Part shown: positions 62,060 through 64,000 of the stretch, one piece after another
Layout of the letters: each line of letters starts with the position of its first letter
Position numbering within the stretch: position 1 is the first letter of the stretch
Source: Symbiobacteriaceae bacterium
Lineage (GTDB): Bacteria; Bacillota; Sulfobacillia; Symbiobacteriales; Symbiobacteriaceae
DNA: 64,000 nt
Direction: 5' to 3'
NCBI GenBank assembly: GCA_029239785.1
Contig: JARBUG010000002.1
Coordinates: 23,034-87,033 of the forward strand
Translations under genes and position numbers: made by a program
Notes under the pieces: model-generated
What the model saw: only the letters and a program-made list of their open reading frames with translations
The model's database searches: none
What the model was told of the DNA's origin: nothing

Positions 62060-63305
62060 GGTGGTTACCCTCAAGGGATGGGTTCACAACGTCCGGCACA
62101 TGGGGAACCTGGCGTTTCTGGTCCTGCGGGACCGGACCGGCCTTGTGCAGTGCGTCCTCGAGGGGGAACTTGCCGGCCGGCCGATCGAAAATGAGTCGGT
62201 CGTTGCCGTGTCGGGGAAGGTTGTCGCGGCGCTCAAGGCGCTCGGTGGTGTGGAAGTGCAGGCTACAGGCCTCGAGGTAATCAGCGCCCCATCCATGCCC
62301 CTCCCCTTTGAAATCAACAAGAAGGAAGTGAAGGCCGGCCTCGAGTCCGTTTTGGACCACCGGGTGCTGAGCATGCGGAACCCGCAAATCCATGCCGTCT
62401 TCACGATTCAGTCCGCTCTGGCCGGCGGCTTCCGGGAATATCTCTCGTCCCAGAACTTCACGCAAATCTTCACTCCGAAGATTGTCGCCACCGGCACCGA
62501 AGGTGGTTCGAACCTATTCCCCATCGAGTATTTTGAGCAACGGGCCTACCTGGCCCAATCGCCCCAGTTCTACAAGCAGATGATGGTAGGCGCCGGTTTC
62601 GAGCGGGTCTTCGAAATCGCCCCGGTCTACCGGGCTGAGGAGCACAACACCTCCCGCCACCTTAACGAGTACCTCTCCCTCGACCTGGAGATGGGCTTTA
62701 TCCAGTCCGAAGAAGACCTCATGGACTTGGAAACCGGACTCCTCCGGCATATGTTTGCCAAGGTAGCGGCCGAGTGCGCTCCCGAGTTGGCGCTCCTGGG
62801 GGTAACGGTCCCCGAAATCGCAGCCATCCCCCGCATTCCTGTCGCCGAGGCCCAGGCCATCATCGAGCGCAAGTATGGCAAGCTCTCCCCGAAGGGCGAC
62901 CTCGACCCAGAAGGTGAGCGGCTCATTTGCCAGTATGTATCGGAAGGCGGTAAGCCGGCGCTGGTCTTCATGACCCGCTATCCCCGGGAGATCCGGCCCA
63001 TGTATGCCATGCCGGCGCCTGAGAACCCCAACCTGACCGCATCGTTCGACCTGCTCTTTAACGGGCTGGAGATCACAACCGGCGGCCAGCGCATTCACAA
63101 CGCACAGATGCTGGTGGAGTCGATCGCCAGCCGCGGCCTGGACCCTGAAAGCTTCAGCACTTATCTCGAGGTCTTCCGGCTCGGTATGCCGCCTCACGGC
63201 GGGATGGCCATTGGGCTTGAACGCCTGACTGCCAGGCTGCTAGGCCTGTCCAACATTCGTGAAGCGACAGCGTTCCCCCGTGACCGGACTCGCCTCACTC
63301 CGTAG
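61998..63305 (+). CDS. aspS: Aspartyl-tRNA synthetase, archaeal-type (probably non-discriminating)
   Basis: A 435-residue class IIb synthetase without the bacterial insertion domain. Seen: N-terminal OB fold (LKGWVHNVRHMGNLAFLVLRD), motif 2 region VFEIAPVYRAEEHNTSRHLNE, FDLLFNGLEITTGGQRIH and motif 3 GMAIGLERLTARLLG, with flanking PPHGG and AFPRDRTRLTP. This is the archaeal/AspS2 form found in some Clostridia, which often charges tRNA-Asn as well as tRNA-Asp and works with GatCAB. That double specificity is inference from type. AGGAGG precedes ATG 61998. Confidence 0.9.
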   Translation: MSALISQVRVLAAQLGAYVGEVVTLKGWVHNVRHMGNLAFLVLRDRTGLVQCVLEGELAGRPIENESVVAVSGKVVAALKALGGVEVQATGLEVISAPSMPLPFEINKKEVKAGLESVLDHRVLSMRNPQIHAVFTIQSALAGGFREYLSSQNFTQIFTPKIVATGTEGGSNLFPIEYFEQRAYLAQSPQFYKQMMVGAGFERVFEIAPVYRAEEHNTSRHLNEYLSLDLEMGFIQSEEDLMDLETGLLRHMFAKVAAECAPELALLGVTVPEIAAIPRIPVAEAQAIIERKYGKLSPKGDLDPEGERLICQYVSEGGKPALVFMTRYPREIRPMYAMPAPENPNLTASFDLLFNGLEITTGGQRIHNAQMLVESIASRGLDPESFSTYLEVFRLGMPPHGGMAIGLERLTARLLGLSNIREATAFPRDRTRLTP

Positions 63306-63324
63306 GCCGAAGCGCATAAGAAAA

Positions 63325-63348
63325 AGCCCAGCGCATGAGCGCTGGGCT
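63325..63348. terminator. Bidirectional terminator
   Basis: Perfect 10-bp stem AGCCCAGCGC / GCGCTGGGCT, loop ATGA; plus tail GATTTTC, minus tail TTTTTCTTATG. It separates aspS from the converging tRNA cluster. Confidence 0.88.
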
Positions 63349-63357
63349 GATTTTCTA

Positions 63358-63447
<90 letters not shown>

Positions 63448-63463
63448 GTGTGGATGGGTTCTC

Positions 63464-63539
63464 TGGAGCTGGTGGCCGGACTCGAACCGGCGACCTGCTG
63501 ATTACGAATCAGCTGCTCTACCGGCTGAGCTACACCAGC
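63464..63539 (-). tRNA. tRNA-Thr (anticodon CGT)
   Basis: Acceptor GCTGGTG/CACCAGC, anticodon loop TTCGTAA, T loop GTTCGAGTC, encoded CCA. Confidence 0.95.
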
Positions 63540-63548
63540 GAGCGGAAA

Positions 63549-63624
63549 TGGTGACCCCATGGGGATTCGAACCCCAGTTTGCGCCGTGAGAGGGCGCCGT
63601 CCTAGGCCCCTAGACGATGGGGCC
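63549..63624 (-). tRNA. tRNA-Glu (anticodon CTC)
   Basis: Acceptor GGCCCCA/TGGGGTC with one G-U pair, anticodon stem GCGCC/GGCGC around CTCTCAC, T loop GTTCGAATC, encoded CCA. Confidence 0.95.
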
Positions 63625-63653
63625 AGCTTGCGCCCGTGTTCAGGGCGCCAAAC

Positions 63654-63730
<77 letters not shown>

Positions 63731-63744
63731 ATGAGAAAGGAACC

Positions 63745-63821
63745 TGGTGCGAGGGCCGGGATTCGAACCCGGGACCTCTCGGTTATCAGCCGAGTGCTCT
63801 AGCCGACTGAGCTACCCTCGC
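63745..63821 (-). tRNA. tRNA-Ile (anticodon GAT)
   Basis: Acceptor GCGAGGG/CCCTCGC, anticodon loop CTGATAA, T loop GTTCGAATC, encoded CCA. Confidence 0.95.
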
Positions 63822-63823
63822 AG

Positions 63824-63899
63824 TGGAGCTGATGACCGGGCTCGAACCGGTGACCTCGTCCTTACCAAGGACGTGCTCTACCTACTGAGCTACATCAGC
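63824..63899 (-). tRNA. tRNA-Thr (anticodon GGT)
   Basis: Acceptor GCTGATG/CATCAGC, anticodon loop TTGGTAA, T loop GTTCGAGCC, encoded CCA. Separated from tRNA-Ile by only 2 bp. Confidence 0.95.
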
Positions 63900-63902
63900 A
63901 TT

Positions 63903-63993
63903 TGGTGCAGATGGGGAGACTCGAACTCCCACCGGGGGTGATTACCCGACACGGTCCTGAGCCGTGCGCGTCTGCCAATTCCGCCACATCTGC
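63903..63993 (-). tRNA. tRNA-Leu (anticodon CAG)
   Basis: Acceptor GCAGATG/CATCTGC, anticodon loop CTCAGGA, long variable arm, T loop GTTCGAGTC, encoded CCA. The cluster probably continues beyond the window. Confidence 0.95.
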
Positions 63994-64000
63994 ATGCCTG

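Overview
The window looks like chromosome from a GC-rich, Gram-positive-lineage anaerobe or facultative anaerobe of the Symbiobacterium type (Firmicutes/Clostridia). The grounds are Firmicute hallmarks: RNA polymerase delta subunit beside CTP synthase, a ywfO-ywgA pair, a T-box leader, a Spo0F-like receiver and GTG/TTG starts behind AGGAGG sites. With these go several SLH-domain surface proteins, a complete-looking lysine fermentation pathway, an archaeal-type AspRS and high GC. Genus is inference; the protein families are read from the sequence.

Layout. 1-2.9 kb: membrane-anchored penicillin-acylase-family hydrolase, then an intergenic stretch with a 72-bp tandem repeat, a 22-bp palindrome and DnaA-box-like sequences. 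2.9-12.8 kb (minus strand): LysM/M23 peptidase, glpX, then a tightly packed train read from 12.8 down to 5.0 kb: SLH protein, S8 protease, receiver protein, kal, kce, Zn-ribbon protein, transaldolase. 13-16.6 kb (plus): polysaccharide deacetylase, two acyltransferase-like proteins and a metallophosphoesterase. 16.7-21.5 kb: CtpA-type protease, a TPR lipoprotein and a PQQ-propeller/SLH protein. 21.7-30.7 kb: two giant SLH/Ig-like surface proteins, the second probably the major S-layer protein, with a long structured leader. 31-39.6 kb: NYN protein, ywgA, ywfO, a pseudokinase-like membrane protein, pyrG, rpoE. 39.9-45.7 kb: kdd-kamA-kamB-kamD-kamE with a sigma-54 promoter and palindromic upstream sites. 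45.9-53 kb: GNAT proteins, an FHA-like protein and a cell-wall recycling operon (GNAT, LmbE-like deacetylase, two GH3 enzymes, GNAT) behind a DasR/NagR-like dre palindrome. 53-57.8 kb: RsmC-like methyltransferase, sigma-54 activator, patatin, anti-sigma/ECF sigma pair. 57.9-61.5 kb: speE-speB-argS-xapX. 61.6-64 kb: T-box, a possible Asp/Asn-rich leader ORF, aspS, and seven tRNA genes on the minus strand.

How it works together. Secreted protease and surface proteins could supply peptides; lysine is converted by KamA, KamDE (with KamB), Kdd, Kce and Kal to acetoacetate and crotonyl-CoA. A RocR-like sigma-54 activator 8 kb away is a candidate controller of the kdd operon. The GH3/deacetylase operon probably salvages amino sugars from peptidoglycan. 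The strongest leads for new biology are the Asp/Asn-rich ORF placed between the T-box and AspRS, the sigma-54 architecture of the lysine operon, the dre site, an ArgRS without a HIGH motif, and DnaA boxes embedded in a terminator.
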